DNA of 36,872 bases from a virus: positions 1-36,872 of IMG/VR virus record IMGVR_UViG_3300044712_001861. The stretch is one strand, 5' to 3'. Shown one piece after another: positions 35,966 through 36,872 of this stretch. The notes beneath the pieces were generated by a model. That model ran no database searches and was not told the origin of the DNA. It worked only from the letters and a program-made list of their open reading frames with translations. The translations under genes and the position numbers were made by a program. How positions within the stretch are numbered: the first letter of the stretch is position 1; every line of letters begins with the position of its first letter.

Positions 35966-36872
35966 GCACGGAATCCTGTCACCTCCACCTTAGCCTTAGC
36001 CTGCCTCCTTGCCAGTGCTTCGTCAAACTGAGGAGAGAAGAGCTTAGCCTGCGCCGCTTCTTGGAACAGCTGGTCCTTCTCTTCCTCAGGTGTTTTCTCT
36101 ACCATCTCCAACCATGTCTCGGCCTTCACATCCATGGACTCGCCGATCATGCTCAGCCACCATGACCGATGGGGCAGGTCGCGCGTGTTCTCAGCAAACT
36201 CCCAATCAGCCATCATTTGCTTGTACTTGTTCTGATCCTCCTCCCCGGCCATGAATTCGAAGAGCTTGTTCGTTGCGGTCTCTCGGTCCTTGGCACGCAG
36301 GGTATTGCGGATCAGCTCATTGAATGTATTATTCTTGATAGCCTGCTCAGTATTGACCTTCTCCTTCGCATCATCCAGCACACCTCTCCGAGCAGCGCTA
36401 GGATTCGATGTTCCAATGAAGCGTCTGGTGGGGTCATACTTTTGGATAGTCTCCAGCGTCATATGCTTGCGCTGTCCTTCAGGTACATGTTGAAGCCACG
36501 TCTGATCAGCCAGTCCCATAAGTTGCGTGAACATATTGTTTCCCAGCAACTCCTGCGCTGCTGCCATTCCTCTTTCAGGACTAATTCCACCCATCCCAGT
36601 TACAGGATTCTTCGTGAGTTCTCCAATCTTTCTCCAGAACATTGGGGTCGTGGGCTTGTATTCAGTCCAGGGTGCGGCTCCGTCTAAGCCTTCCCAAATC
36701 TTATCCCCAGACCAGGTATCCGTGTTAGTTACATACGTCGTGTATGCCTTCCATATCGGAGGAGCCAAACTAGATACATCATTGACTGGACTGATTGTAT
36801 TCATCAATGATTTAACAATGGTACTTGGATCAGTCTGTATCCCAAGAGCCCGGTCTACAGCAAACTCAGCCA
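35959..36872 (-). CDS. C-terminal part of a large virion or polyvalent protein (LPD38-like), N-terminus cut
   Basis: The frame is open from the right edge to the stop at 35959; the Met-initiated part begins only at a TTG near 36807, so the gene is truncated at its 5' end. The first visible residues and the stretch PVNDVSSLAPPIWKAYTTY, with IGELTKNPVTGMGGISPERG, resemble the LPD38 region seen near the C-terminus of large phage internal or polyvalent proteins. A long charged helical tail follows (DRETATNKLFEFMAGEEDQ, KTPEEEKDQLFQEAAQAKLF). It converges on the plus-strand early genes, marking the end of another leftward structural operon. Confidence 0.6.
   Translation of the reverse strand, partial: AEFAVDRALGIQTDPSTIVKSLMNTISPVNDVSSLAPPIWKAYTTYVTNTDTWSGDKIWEGLDGAAPWTEYKPTTPMFWRKIGELTKNPVTGMGGISPERGMAAAQELLGNNMFTQLMGLADQTWLQHVPEGQRKHMTLETIQKYDPTRRFIGTSNPSAARRGVLDDAKEKVNTEQAIKNNTFNELIRNTLRAKDRETATNKLFEFMAGEEDQNKYKQMMADWEFAENTRDLPHRSWWLSMIGESMDVKAETWLEMVEKTPEEEKDQLFQEAAQAKLFSPQFDEALARRQAKAKVEVTGFRAQ

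Noticed and set aside
1-36872. Circular closure of the window
   Set aside because: The frames of the two end genes happen to join in phase, but that has a one-in-three chance, it would fuse an adaptor-like protein to an unrelated large protein, and tail and lysis genes would be missing.

Overview
The window is part of the genome of a tailed double-stranded DNA bacteriophage (Caudoviricetes). The evidence is a terminase pair, portal, scaffold, an HK97-type major capsid protein and a beta-helix tailspike on the minus strand, and a phage replication and recombination set on the plus strand. Genes are tightly packed with strong Shine-Dalgarno (SD) sites and many ATGA or TGATG overlaps. A short-tailed (podovirus-like) particle is plausible from the portal size, capsid type and tailspike, but the tail genes are outside the window. 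The host cannot be named. No integrase, tRNA, rRNA or CRISPR array was seen. Both ends cut through genes, so this is an internal piece of a larger genome.

Layout. Positions 1-16195 (minus strand, read right to left) form the packaging and head module: two small genes, small terminase, large terminase, a membrane/coiled-coil protein, a small fibre-like protein, portal, then an accessory block (10525 to 3691), then scaffold, a two-domain decoration-like protein, major capsid protein, a 43-residue protein and the start of an adaptor-like protein. The accessory block holds a multidomain fibre-like protein, a six-hairpin-glycosidase-like protein with an inserted lectin-like domain, three small structural proteins and the tailspike. 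It sits between portal and scaffold, where many phages have nothing.

Positions 16200-16830 are the divergent control region, with a clear rightward sigma70-type promoter at 16614-16641. From 16832 to 35965 the plus strand carries early genes: many small proteins (several with Cys pairs suggesting zinc binding), a ribbon-helix-helix-like protein, DNA ligase, a Cas4/RecB-like nuclease, a Sak4-like recombinase ATPase, a probable ssDNA-binding protein, a ParB-methyltransferase fusion, a uracil-DNA-glycosylase-like/DNA polymerase A fusion, a DUF1937 nucleoside deoxyribosyltransferase-like protein and a DUF3987 primase-helicase-like protein. At 35959 a minus-strand gene, the end of a large virion or polyvalent protein, begins and runs off the right edge.

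The most striking feature is a family of 17 copies of a 25-bp interrupted palindrome (arms TGAGCGGTCAA and TTGACCRCTCA, 3-bp centre). They lie at gene junctions on both halves of the genome, mostly 11-40 nt upstream of a start codon, and largely oriented with transcription. They divide the genome into blocks and look like the binding sites of one genome-wide regulator, comparable in layout to stoperators or start-associated sequences of mycobacteriophages. Other unexplained structure: two consecutive small genes each flanked by their own matching inverted repeat (17764-18352); an AT-rich, repeat-bearing, gene-free stretch (18380-18765) that may be an origin; a shared C-terminal motif on four otherwise unrelated early proteins; and a possible structured RNA at 22543-22623.
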